Source: Tubiluchus corallicola (taxonomy: Eukaryota > Priapulida > Priapulimorpha > Priapulimorphida > Tubiluchidae). Taken from it: a stretch of 64,000 nucleotides of DNA. Location of the stretch: contig JAQGDQ010000002.1 of the NCBI GenBank assembly GCA_030141605.1, forward strand, positions 1,656,501 through 1,720,500, read 5' to 3'. Of this stretch, positions 37,640 through 51,100 are shown piece by piece. Both the position numbers and the translations under genes were made by a program. Below the pieces are notes generated by a model. That model was not told the origin of the DNA. It searched no databases and saw nothing but the letters and a program-made list of their open reading frames with translations. The stretch's first letter is position 1, and every line of letters starts with the position of its first letter.

Positions 37640-40600
37640 ATGATTCTGTATCGGCGCTGGATAACTAAGTGGATCACAAGCAGTTTGATCTTCTACTTTT
37701 GCTTTTTGGGTTTCTTGCTGTTGGATTACAAATCCAAGAACAGCAAACAAGATACTATTCAAAAATTCGAAACATACAAGCAGGTGTGTTATACATTATT
37801 TCTTGTTATGACAATCTATTCATCGGCAATCACTAATAGATAATTTCGCCACCAAAAACTTGACAAATTTCGTGTGCCAAATGCCTGTAAAGTGTAAAAT
37901 ACATTGTCATCTTTGACGGAGAAGACACCTATGTAATGTTAGCAAGATAGTCTAAAGGTGAAAGCTGTCGAATGACAGCTGGCTCCTGTAATTCCTGTTT
38001 CAAATTCCACAGTATAGCATTTGAACCATTTTTTGAGGATTCTTTTCGTTTTTCAAAATATCAGTCAAAAGTTGGGAGGCGTAAATACAATCTCAATCAA
38101 TCCACGATGCTGTGGGGACATTTTTTGCAACGATTTTCGTGTTTTTCAACGATTTCAAATAGACTGTCCCATCAAAAGCATCCGCGCCAAAGCAACTTAC
38201 TTTTTGTAATAATCAATTAGCACTCGATAATGCATCAGTAATCAACAATAGTCTATTGCAGCTTGAACCTTTTAATAAGGAAAATAGGGGAAGAGTTGTA
38301 ATTTTTGGCCTCGTAATAAATACTTTTGTATAAAAAGGCGTTTTTATAAAATGGCTAACTTTTTAAAGCCAGATGCAGGAGCCTGTTTTAACACATGGTG
38401 TACTGGGTAACTTTGAGCCAGATCCAGAAGATGAGAAAGAGGGACCAGGTGAAATGGGTGCAGCTGTTGAAACAGATATGGATTCTGCAGAGGTACAATA
38501 ATGCACAATAATTTAGTCTGCAATAATTTAAATTATTATAAGTTTTAAATCCGCTAGATGGCAATATAAACTTATAACATTGCATTGCGTTATTTATGAC
38601 GTGCATAATATCAGAAGGGTCATATACAAAGGTTTTAGGTCTGCATTTTATTAAAGACATGGCCTTGAAAATGTTCTAAAAATGTCTTTAGTCTAAAAAT
38701 GCTCTATAGCCTAAAGAGATGCCTCCAAATACCTATAAATGCATCTTTGCTCAAAGAAATTTCTGGCGCTCTCTAAACTCCAATTCCGGATTGGGCTGTT
38801 GAGGAGCGCATTGTTGAGGTCCCTTCTAAAGTTTGACTGGGCCTTCTTAGATCACAGTGGTCAAAGCAAGAGGCACTGAGCCTTTCGAAGCAGCCTTGAG
38901 TCAGAGATGACCCAAACATACAGCAACAAAAAAGCTTTAACATCGATATGAGTGGATGACTCTGAGTTACGTTGAAGCCGTTTTTTATAAACGAAGCAAA
39001 TATTAGACATTGACAGCAATAGACAAAGATGGGTCCTATTAGTCCATATAACAGACGGACAAAGAATAGAGTGAACACTCAAAAAATAGCACCTCGTGCG
39101 AGTTAAAATAGCCCGAAATATTTGATATCTCCACGAATGTTCGTTAATTTCTGTTATTTCATCTCTCCACGTAGCTTACTTTATTTTGAAGCTAGTCGCT
39201 ATTTGTAATAAAATAACAGTTTAATCGTATAACCGCGAATGCTAATATATTTGTAGGTCAAACAAGCAATGGAAGAGTACGGAATTAACTTGGTGGCAAG
39301 CAATCAGATTTCTTTAGACAGAACTCTTCCAGATACTCGCATGGAAGAGTAAGTACTCGAGTATTTAGTACGTGCAAATACAAACAGCTGTCGTTCAAAA
39401 GTATGTAACGTTTAGTTGTGCATCTTAACTTGGTTAAATAAGCAGTCAAAATGATGACAGTTGTCCTTATTGTGCTTGAAAAAAAGTGGCGGCGATCGTT
39501 GGCAGGGTAGTTGGGATCCAGATCGCTGTTGTACTAAATTACCTACTGCCGTGTGGAAAAGAATTAGACAAGAATTTGTCCGTTTCATATACTCGTTCAT
39601 GAGCACATAATTTTCAATGGCCATCATAACAGTCGATGGCCATTTCTTTGACATCTTCGTAGAAATACAAAATGAAAAATCAAAGATATGAGGCTATGCA
39701 GGGTCAAGGTTTCACAGTAACATGACCAAGTATGGGCAAAATAGTTGTCCTCTTGCACGGGCCCCCGAAAGATATTCCTGTAAAAAATAACCGGTTACAC
39801 TAAGGTCTTTTGACAGGTGCAAATACTGGCAGTATCCTGTAAATCTTCCTACTGCCTCCGTAGTGATAATATTTCACAACGAAGCCTGGTCAGTTTTACT
39901 GAGAACCGTACACAGCATCATTAATCGGAGTCCTCACCATCTTCTAAAGGAAATAATTTTAGTGGACGACTTTAGCGACAAACGTAAGTTTAACTACTTA
40001 GAAACTTGGAATCCACACATTTATTATAAATGTTCGTTTTGGTTCACTCTCACTCTTTCTATTTATCAAGATAAACCCATTGCTGTATCTTTTAGCGCAC
40101 TTAAAAGAAAAGTTAGACAGCTACATGGCAAAATTCGGAAAAGTTCGAATCATGAGAAATGAAGTCAGACAAGGCTTGATCAGATCACGCACGAACGGAG
40201 CCAGGAACGCAACTGGTGATGTGCTGGTATTTCTCGATGCTCACACAGAAGTTAATAGAAACTGGCTTCCGCCTCTTCTTGCTAGAATACAGCACAACAG
40301 GTTTGTTATTTTGACTATATTTCAGTTAATGAATCAGATCGCTGCAGTGAATAAGCAAAAAAGCCGCAAGACTTTGAGTGTTGCACAGATAATTTATGGC
40401 ATTCTGCGGCGATTTTCTCCGTAAAATAATTAATTAGTATCAAGAAAAATCCATCAGTTTCCCTGCTACACTGTGCCTCCCTACGTATATCGTTGAGCTC
40501 AGTTAGGATCTTCTATATCTTCCTAACATTTACTTGCCGCATTCGCGAGAATGTTGCGTTTTTTAAAACAAAGTGTCTGAAATTCACGTAACTTGTCGTT

Positions 40601-43600
40601 TTGCAATGCGTCTCGAGATTTCTTTCTTAGGATTATCAACTGGCGGATCTAGTCGGCAAAATAGGTTCAATCCTATATTCTGTCACGCTAAAGTTTGCCT
40701 TCCTATGTATACCTTTGAATGACGAATTTTGGTGAGTTCAGACTCCTCGTGATCTGGGGTCACCACTCACCATTCTAATGTTTATTTAGTGCATTTAAGT
40801 CATCTTACACGGAAATTATGTTATTGCATCTTCATGAGAACGTTTTTGGCGGCTCTTTTTTTACAATTTTCATTTGACTAACGTATTAACCTTGTAGTTA
40901 AACAATTATGTTAATTTGGACAAAGACAAAGGCCACATTTATTTACCGTCGCTCGTTTAACAAACAACATTGGCACTGACGGCTATTTGCCAAATTCATT
41001 CGAGTAACAAATAGACAACAATTCAGGCAAGGACGCAAGTCAAACAACACGCAAACGGCGAGTAACATGCAAGGTATACGTTCTGGCGTTGGCAGTCGCT
41101 ATAGACTCAACTAAAAACTGCGAGGTTGTAGTCCGAAATCTAAATCACTCGACCATCCAACTCAAGACAAAGTCGTTTAGGATCATGATTTTTTCATCAA
41201 GAACATGAAGACTAATGACGGCATCACGGCGCCTTCAGACTAGAGAGTTTTCTCCGGCAAGTTATTGCGTAAGTTCAGTCTAAGAGTAAACTCATGTGTG
41301 AACAGCTTTGCAAGTTCTCTCGCAAGTTTACCCTCAGAGTGAACTCTCTAGACTAAACGCGAAATATCACCTCGCTTACAATAAATGTCACAATGATGCT
41401 ATTTTTTTAATATAGTTCTTGCAATGCAGAAAACTGTCTAAGAAAGCTATAATAACTTGTATAAAAGTACATTGAATATGAGACTGATAATAAATAAGGT
41501 GTAGTAGCAATAGCAAGCTGTTGTTCTGATCATGGTTATGATGACGCGAGGAATACGCCGATGATGCTTAACTAAATTACACAACTATGTTTTCGCAGGA
41601 ACATCGTCGCAGTTCCTATAACTGACATCATTGATGATGAAAATTTGTCCTATTTAAGCCGAGATACTGATCAAGCTCAGCACGCGGTCGGCTTGTTCGA
41701 CTGGGGATTCGAATACAAGGAACGACCTCTACCATGGTCGGAGAGACGTAAACGTGCAAGCGACAGTGAGCCATATAGGTAAATAGCAATCGAGTCCGTG
41801 CCTCTATGACATTGGTTCGCTGTTCATGTTTTAATTTATTCATCCAGTGAGATCACATCATCACAGACATTTAGACAAGATACGCATTTTCACTAGGACT
41901 GTTGCCGTCTTATTATTACTGTTGTTCTTGTTATCATAGAGAACTAATATTTCGTGACACGCTTTTCGGTTTTAAATTTTTCTTGTATAATTTGCATAAC
42001 TGATATTCTTTCACTTGAACAAATTAATCATATGCAACCAACTTGATCTAACGAAATAATTTAGAAAGATTTAAGGTGTGATTTGCCGTTATACATATAT
42101 GGTCAAAAATGTCAAATTCTTTCACGATTCGTCATGGTTTGATTAGTGTCCTTGCAATGTTTCAGTTCTCCTAGTCACGTTGGATGTTTGGTGGCAATTG
42201 ACCGATCATATTTCTTCGATATTGGTACTTATGATCAGTCATTGAGAATCTGGGGCGGAGAAAATATTGAACTGTCTTTTAAGGTGAATGTGTTCCATGT
42301 AACTGAAACTTTCAAAATCAAAAATACTTTATTCCTGAAAGAAGAGCGTCAAAATTCTAAGGCTCAAAGAAAAAATTCACTTCCTATTTCCAAAATACAT
42401 GTATATTTCTACCGGGAGTGAGGAGCAAATTGATACACTTTCGTATCCTGATGTTACGACTCTGACATCACAAACACAAGATAAAGCTGGATTCCAAGCT
42501 GGGATACTGATACATTTTACCTTTTATTTCTTTTTATTCCCTGGTTTTAATAGTTTAATTGCTCATGAGGGAATTCACAACCGTATATTATAAAGGTTAA
42601 GTGAGTCAAGAGAATCAAATAAAAATTATAAATATAACACAGTTTAGCATCATTCGATGCATGAGTTCCAGTAAACCAATTTAAATTTGTTCATCCCATT
42701 GTATAAATAGTCGTACAACTGAATTTCGTGTCTTACTTTGTGCAGGTGTGGATGTGTGGGGGTCGGATAGAGTGGATTCCATGTTCGCATGTAGGTCATA
42801 CATTCAGAAAATATTTGCCATATAACTTTGGAAATGATAAATCAACCGTCGTGGAGTTGGTAATTAATTCGCAATGTCTACTGAACTGTTATCTACGTTC
42901 TGAATTTATACATAGTTGTTATATCAGATCAAAATTGCTATCATCTTTAAAATTTGCCTGTTTTCAGTCAAATTGTTCTGCATTTAATGGAACTGCAGAA
43001 ATGTCCCTGTGAATTTACTGAACAGCAAAGGATAAAAGCTAATTCTAAAAATAGTTATAATTTATATGTAACTATATATAATTATAATTAGGAGTTTGAC
43101 GGCTCTGTGCTCCCCATATCAGACACTTTGAACAGTCCTACTTGAAGACATGGCGAATTTTACGATGTACATACGTACTTTTTGCATACTTGTAGAATTA
43201 TAAAAGAGTGGTTGAGACATGGATGGATGAACCTATTTACAAAGAATCATTCTACGCCAGAGTACCACACGTGAGAGACAAGGATGCAGGTGACATTAGC
43301 AAACAGCTGCAGTTTAAAAAGGACAACAAATGCAAAAATTTTAAATGGTACATGGAAAACGTTGCTTGGATGTTGCCACAACATGTTCTCCTGCAACCAC
43401 AAAATAAATGGTGGGGAGAGGTACAGTGATAACGGTTTTCGTTGCTACGTAATTGCTTTATATGGACCAGCAAACACCTAAAATGAGAGGCTGTTTTTGT
43501 ATACAATCAATGGGATGGAATTCCTTATAAAAATCTATAGCAGGACTAGGCTGCTGCCTCAAAAAGAATTTATTTAACTACACGAAATGACATAATCCAC

Positions 43601-45004
43601 AAGAAAGGCGTTTGGCAAGCTTATGCTTCGTGTCAATATTTTTTAGCCAAAGCATTCTAAAAAAATCAGGCAAGTATGATCGCGAGGTATGGGTCCTTTC
43701 TCTTTAGTAGTCCATTTCCTTTCGAAATGTCTACCTTGTTTATTTGCAGATCAGAAGTGTTGGCAAAGAAGACTTATGTTTTGGTGGCCAGGATGGTACT
43801 ATAATTCTGGGTTCATGTCAAGGTACTGGCGGAGATCAGGTAAACCTACTTAATTAGAATAATTTTAAAAGTTAAATCACGCACTAATAGTTGGATTAGA
43901 TTTATTCAATCCAAATACACAATTGTACATACACAATAAAATCTTACAAATAAATATGATTAGCTAATGTTTTAGGAAGGGAGAATATATATAATATTGC
44001 ACTTATATTAGATATGGTATGTTTTCATACAAATTTCAGAAATCGTCCCAAACAAACCCAATGTCCTCTCTATGGTAAGGGGCTATAATAAAAAAGGCAA
44101 AAGTATAATGTAGTGTTGTTGTGTAAGAATTGCAAAACCACTTGTCTAACATTAAGTTATTCTGCATATCACAAAAGTTTCAAATGAGTAGTAGCAAAAA
44201 TACTAATGAAAGTTTTTAAACTGGTGCTTAGTGTTGCACAAGTGTGTGGCTATACATTACAGTGCCTAGAGATGCATGAAGAAACATGAGAATTTCTAAT
44301 GTCAAACTAGATCCAAAGTTGACTAGTTCGTTAAAAAGTATTAATAACTGTGAGTTTAGCTTGTACCCATTTTTCAACAGTTCAAGTAAAAACTTTTCTC
44401 GCAAAGGGAAAAAATCAAGTAGAAAAATTCGCAAGCATTGTCTGAATGGCAGTCATTGAGCTAATTTAGATTCCAAATGTCAGTAAGGAGTAGTGTAACT
44501 TTTTTACTGCAGAACTACCGGCTAAATATAAAAGGACAGCTTGCCATAGAAAATCTATGCATCAGCACAGAGCACAATAAAGTAATTTATGAAGATTGTG
44601 CCGACGAAACAATTTCGGGAAAATGGCTATACTTGGAAGTAAGTGGAGATTGATTAATAAATATTCTCATTTTGTTGGTCAAGAAACACAAGAAGTGTTA
44701 GAAAAAACTCTAGAACTAATTTCTGATGAAGATTACAGGCAATTTAAGCATTCAGTACTCTTGAAGGATGCAGCAAAAACACTTCTACAAGTAGTTTTAA
44801 CAGTAATCACTTTATGGATCGCAAGAAAACAGTCTTTCCACTGAATCTTTGTTTTTGTGTTATAGATTATCTTTGTTTTTGTAGGATACACAACAGTTTT
44901 ATAACATCGAAGTCGACAGGTGCATGGAAGCAAAGAATGAAAACGTGGTCATGAGAAGATGTAAGCCCACTGCGAATCAAAAATGGCTCTTTGTGAAAAC
45001 CTGA
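37640..45004 (+). CDS. GALNT7-like: polypeptide N-acetylgalactosaminyltransferase, copy A (GALNT7-like)
   Basis: Twelve coding exons: 37640-37783, 38373-38492, 39257-39348, 39817-39983, 40096-40300, 41599-41778, 42166-42283, 42746-42859, 43196-43420, 43750-43839, 44513-44638 and 44885-45004, giving 566 residues. It is a type II Golgi membrane enzyme that starts mucin-type O-glycosylation by moving GalNAc from UDP-GalNAc to Ser/Thr. A short basic cytosolic tail precedes one membrane anchor (about residues 12-28) and an acidic stem. The GT-A catalytic domain has the metal-binding DxH at D222/H224 (FLDAHTEV), FHNEAWS at 138-144 and WGGEN at 332-336. A ricin-type lectin domain fills 456-566 (LCFGGQ, LCIS, CMEAK; KWLY and KWLF as QxW-like motifs). 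CKYWQYP and [13 protein letters not shown] resemble the GALNT7 branch, which prefers already glycosylated peptides; subfamily is by eye only. Confidence 0.93.
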
Positions 45005-45286
45005 TTACTTGCCAAAACCACCTGCTGTATACAGATGAGAAGTACCTAATGAATCTCTGCTTCCTAAAAGAAAAATACCAAACAAAACCTCTCCTTTTAA
45101 ACACAATGAAGGAAAGGAACATCAAAATATTTGACTAGCAAAATAGTGAATGCCAAAAAACTGCTATGTTAAAGAAAAAATATGAAAAGCTCTACACTGA
45201 TGCATCCAAAAGCATTTACATAAGTTTAGCAACGACACAATTATTTTTGGTGCAGTTCCAGTAGTTGGAAATAGAGAGAATCATTT

Positions 45287-45292
45287 AATAAA
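45287..45292 (+). terminator. candidate poly(A) signal of GALNT copy A
   Basis: AATAAA about 280 bases after the copy A stop codon. Confidence 0.45.
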
Positions 45293-46032
45293 CATGTACC
45301 AAGCCCCTGACAATCTAGTGCCTTCTGTTCTCTTATGAGGCAGCTTTTATATGTGCAGTGAATGAATTATTATTTTTTGTGGTAATCAACTTGTATTTTA
45401 CAATTTGTGAATGAAAAAATGGTTTATCACTGCAAGTTATGAATGTCTCGTCCTTAATAATTTAGTACAGTAGTAATACATTAGTAAAATATGATACAAA
45501 TAACATGTAATCCTTTTCTCAAGTGCAAGATTATAAATGATGATTCTGTGTAGCATGTGCACTAACAATGATGTTAGCTTAAAGCTTATTTGCTGAGCAG
45601 TATTTGTAACCATATTTATAACCAAACTGTAAGATGGAGTGACGACAAACTTTTTCTTTCACAACAAGCTGTAATATTATTGGGAATTACAGAGTATGAG
45701 ATTGTAGCAAAAAAATTGCAATTACAGTGGCAAGCACCATGAGACTAGGCAATCAAAGACTTTCTAGTCCCAAACATAATTTTTTATTGCACTGTTAAAT
45801 GCCACATTTTGGCTAATGCAAAATTGGTGCTGCGTTGCGTACCTTCACATGTGACTTCTAAACACTGCTGTCCTTCTTTGTAAGATTTCTTTCGGAGCAC
45901 AAACAGAATGTGGTAATGAAGTTAAAAAAACTTTTTACAGCCACACTATTTTCTCAGGGGTCACACTAGTCACAATTGTGTTAAGTTACAGATAAAAATG
46001 CCACTATATAGGTATCATGTTTTCCAAATTAA

Positions 46033-46038
46033 TTTATT
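46033..46038 (-). terminator. candidate poly(A) signal of GALNT copy B
   Basis: TTTATT on the plus strand (AATAAA on minus), about 165 bases beyond the copy B stop. With the copy A signal this leaves about 740 bases between the two convergent transcription units. Confidence 0.45.
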
Positions 46039-46203
46039 GCTGTTGACATTTACATAGAGTGTAATGTATAATTATAAATATAAATTATAAATTTGGTCAC
46101 AAAGCACGATTTGTGCACTTCTTGTTGCTTTTACGTCCATGTCGTTTAACAATATATACTGTAATTTTCATAAAGCAGTGCAGCAATATATTTAACATAT
46201 GGC

Positions 46204-48135
46204 TCAAAAATCTCCATTTTTGTACTGTATTATTATCCATTTCTGTAAAATATTGTTAGTGCACTTTCTCATGACCAGCTTACTTCCATCTGCAGTTGCT
46301 TGCATGCACATACCTTCTCTGGTGTGATAGATCTGTTGCGTTTTCTAAATGAACAACGAAAGAAATTAACTTCAATTCAACTAGCATATGATGCAGCCAA
46401 TGTAAATGATGGATCATAAAGTAAAGGTCTATGAAAAGAACAAATAATAGAGCATCAATCATGTGATGTAAAAGAATAGTGTGAGTTTACATAACAGCTT
46501 TGCAATTCATTGATTACAATGCAAATCACTGTAATATGCTTCAAAAAATTAATGCCTAAAGGTAGTAAAATACAACTGCCTTCAGTATGTATTTAAAAAC
46601 GTGGGTTTGAAGAATGAAACTTTGAATACACGAAAAACTTGGTTGGTTGTATTGTACCTATGGACAACTTGTGGTTCCTTCAACATTTCCTGTCGGTGCA
46701 GTCTATTTTTGGTAATCTCTCACTGTACAAGTGATATGGCTTCTTTAGGACTCTTTGTTATGTGTATGGATTTTGTTATAGTTTATGCTTGTTTATACTA
46801 CATGGTTTGTTGATGCTGGTATCTCTCATGGTGGGTTTTCACTCTATTATTATTTCTTATTAGTATTCAAACTATAGTACATTTTTGCGGCTTATAATTT
46901 CAGTTTCTAAAGTAGATCCATTCTGTTTTTGATTGTTGGTTTTGGTCTGCTAGGACAGCTGAAAAATCCAAAATAAATTTTATGGCTATATATACTACTT
47001 CATTGGTTTTATTTATGAGTTTTTCAGCTTAACAATCTTTGCCGAAATATTCTCCGCATCAAATAACTAGAATTACTTCGATAAACAATCTCAATTTGAC
47101 AATTTGCCTCAAAATTTAGAAAGCGTTAAGAAAGTCTAACACTAATTTAATCCAAAATGTGCATATTCGTTTTCACAAGAAATTGCCAGAATTTTGCGGG
47201 CTGTCATGTTTATAGGTGTAAATTGAGATATTTCGTTTCATCTACTCTAGTATGTAAATGTTTAGCGATTTACGTAAATCTATAACATTCCTTTCGGTTT
47301 GTTACTGAAATTTCATGCAAAGCTAGAAATCCGGGTACCAACAACCTGCCCAAGGCTGTTCACATTCACAAGTTGGTTACTTCCATCTCTTCAGAGAGAT
47401 TATTTTCTGTCATTAAGAGTACATTTATTAAGAGACATGGATTTCTTGATGCTGATTTAAACGACAAACGTGTTTTATTTAACAAAGGAATGTGTAGGCC
47501 TTATAGATTCTGCAAATGTGATCTTGATGGAAATTAATGTTATCAAGGAGCATGTTACTGTTGTTTGCCACTTGATGAGTATCATAGCATTGTAAATGGC
47601 CAGCTGCTTATTTTTTTCTGTGTGTGGATTAATATTGCTCTTTTTAAAAGAAGAAACCAGGATATGCCAAGTGTACATTATGACTAAACCTAACTTACAT
47701 CAGCTACAATGAACAATTGGATATAACACTGAATCAATAAGCAATGACTACAAGCAAATGAGTACCAGTATAGCTGTATAATAATTTTTCAAAAACTAAT
47801 AACGAAGATTACATTAACTAATCTCAATTTACGTTTCAGATTATCAAAATGTGAACATAATGCCAACTAAATGAAGTACAGCATTTTTCACATCTGATTA
47901 ATGCATCAGCCTGAGGTCATACAAGCGCGATCATGCAGATAAAAAGTTACTGCCACAGCTGAGTTGTTCTAATGAGTAATGTATAGTAAAGAATTTATTG
48001 CAGGATCTTAGCTAGACGTGAATACAGAATTGGTTCTTTTAATGCATAACAACCCTAAAAGTCGCCAAATTTCTTTTTGCACAATCAATTACACTTTCTA
48101 ACTACTACTGTGTATGTATGCCTGTGTAGATATAG

Positions 48136-48176
<41 letters not shown>

Positions 48177-51100
48177 TGTGTATGTGTAAGCAGATGGGCG
48201 TAAGTGCAGTTAATGCATGTACTTACATCAACGTAATTCCAATCCCCTGATATTACTCTTCCTTGACACAATTCAAATACCAGTTTATTTTGGCTTACAT
48301 CTATGCAGTATTGGGTTGAAGTAAGAAGTCCTTGGACATTTAATCGGAACATCTGCAGTAAGAAGTAATGTACAGAACATAAGAATGTTATGTAAGGAGT
48401 AAGAAAGGTATAATGACCTCTTATGGTTTTATGTTTATCTTCATTTGTGTAATTTAATAAAACGTGCATTTGTTACTGTACAACTTTAGTGAAATTTAGT
48501 CATTTTTGCAAAATCATTAGACTTTAAAGCACTCAAAACAGAAGATTTCTTTAATTTATTTTAAATTGGCTTTGAAAGTGAGAGCAAAGTTGCACTCATG
48601 CCACTTCAATTTGTTTTTCAGTTTAGGATTTTAAGTGCACTTACACAAGCACAATGATAAAGATCAGAACAGTGTACCTGATTTTGGTTTAATCCATCAC
48701 CCTGACATAAGGAAAGCTCCATCATATTACCAGGTTCCTCATCTGGTTTATAAAGACAGTAGCCATCAGCACCCCGATTTGCAACCTATGCACATATTAC
48801 AACCTATTAGTTACCTATCGAAATTCAAAGATTTTTTTAGCAAGATTAAATTACTACAACACTCTAATGGCTAATTTAATATTTCTTACAGCCGTTATTA
48901 CATTTTCTACATTTATGTGATTAAATTTTTGATTTTTATTAACAATTACTCACTTCTCCCCACCATTTGTTTTTCGGCTGCAGTGGAAACTCATCGAGCA
49001 ACATCCATGCAACATTTTCCATATACCACTTAAAATTCTTGCACTTGTGATCCTTCTTGAATTGGATTAGCTCAGTAATATCTCCCACGTATTTGTGTTT
49101 CACTCTTGGTATACTGGTATAAAATGACTCCTTGTAAATGGGTTCATCCATCCAAGTCTCTACAACTCGTTTATAATTCTGCACAAACAGAAATGATTAG
49201 CTTCGTGCAAAAATTGGTAACACAAGAACAGAGAAAGAAAAGAACAAAGAGAGAAAGAGAAAACAGAGATGCAGGTATATGTTATTGTTGACATAAACTT
49301 ACATTACTGTATCATTACAACTTGGCACATTCTATATAATATAAAACAGTAAAAATTAAATTTATACAAAACATGGGCAAAATCTTTAAATTAACTGCAT
49401 TCTTATAAAATCAATATTGCCTAACATGCCAAATGACTTGAACAAGTTCCTTAGCATTAGACGACGAGATTAACACATCCTTAACATTTCTAGACTAAAA
49501 AAACAGCTTTTAAATGTGTTGTGCAATCATTTATCTACCAAGTACAATAGCACAAACAAGAACCTATCATAGAAAGCTTGGACCCATTCGAGCAGAGCAT
49601 TCAAGCAATAAGACAGACAGTACCAGTAGCAACCAAAGGTGTGATCTAATTATTTATTGTGTCCACAACCACAGCGATGGTGACATCAACGACGAAATGC
49701 ATGATGGAACTGGTAACTTAAGCCCCGGGCATTCTTAAAATGGATCCAAAAATCTTCAAGAGCTTGTAAGACTATAATAACAGGCAAAGATAAACATTCC
49801 CATGTTCAAGAATAAACTTTAGTGTTATTCAAAGGAATACAAAGAGGTTTAAAAATGATTTGTTTGCGTTAATAACTATAAGTTTGCTAATTTCTATAGG
49901 CAATTGGAATTTAAACGGACAAACGAACCCCAGTAAGCATTCTGACTGGCTGTTGAAAAATGAAAAAGAGTTGTACCCCATGATTTATGGCACATTAACA
50001 TGTCTTTTATAATTATCTTTTTAAATCACTTGTAGACCTATGTGATTCTATTTAGTTTTCAATTTGCTTTTTTTAATCTGATGAAATTTCATTTCAGCAA
50101 GTTATCATCATATACATGAGGAGAATTCATGATTACAAATATAGACTTGCTAAGGCTCGCTATAAATTTTCACAAAGCAATTGTAAGATTGAGTCGTCAC
50201 ACCATAGAAGTTACCTAAAATAGTCTGCACATCTTAGTCCACTTTCAAATGTCATTTTTTCTGTCCAAGTTCAAAGAAGTACACATTACCAGAGTTACTC
50301 ATCGATAACATCACATCAGTTTTATTACCATCTTCAAATGGATCTTTTGGCAAATTTAGATAGATAATGATGGCAAAACAGTATGGTCTGCTGAGACTTT
50401 GGTTGCATACTGGGATGCAATGTTTTAGCACAAAAGAAACAGCCATTTGTAATCTTAAAAATTTCACACAAATTAAACTTTTGACTTCACCTAACTTTTC
50501 CGAGAAGACACTAAAACACTTTTAAATAAAAAAGTCTAACTACACTAAGAAGTGTCATTCCACACACTACCAAAGGCCTCCAAGTAACAATGTTATTTTG
50601 CTAAGGCGTTGCTTAATTAATTTAATTGAGGTACCAAAGCATCTTGTTGTTTTATCAACTGGATTTTAACTAATATGAGATGACCTGCGAGTGTTATTAT
50701 ACAGAAGGAGAGTGATAATTTGATATGGCAAATTTAGCCCAAAATCCAGTGTTTTAGCATTAGAGGATGAACCTAAATCATTAACATTGCTTCTTAAACT
50801 AGATGAGCTTCCTTTAACTGCAGTGTGAATGATATGTTTAATTTGCCAAACAAAAATTAGTAAAAAATATAAAAACACATTGTTACAGCAAACTAATATA
50901 TTACAGATCTGACCAAATGATCATATCAACTTAAAAAATAACAACTACAATTCTCACCCTATCAACAATGTCATCGTCAAATGGTTCAAAACTGTATGGT
51001 AGGTAATGTCTAAACACATGACCAACTCTAGAACAAGGAACCCATTCTAAGCGACCGCCACACATCCAAACCTGCTAGGGAAAAATTACATTTTAGTAAA

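Noticed and set aside
48098-48469. Open frame with His-Thr repeats reading through the (TG) microsatellite
   Set aside because: It is GALNT-B exon 11 read past its GTAAGT donor. A better terminal exon with the expected CMQA motif exists at 46344-46204.
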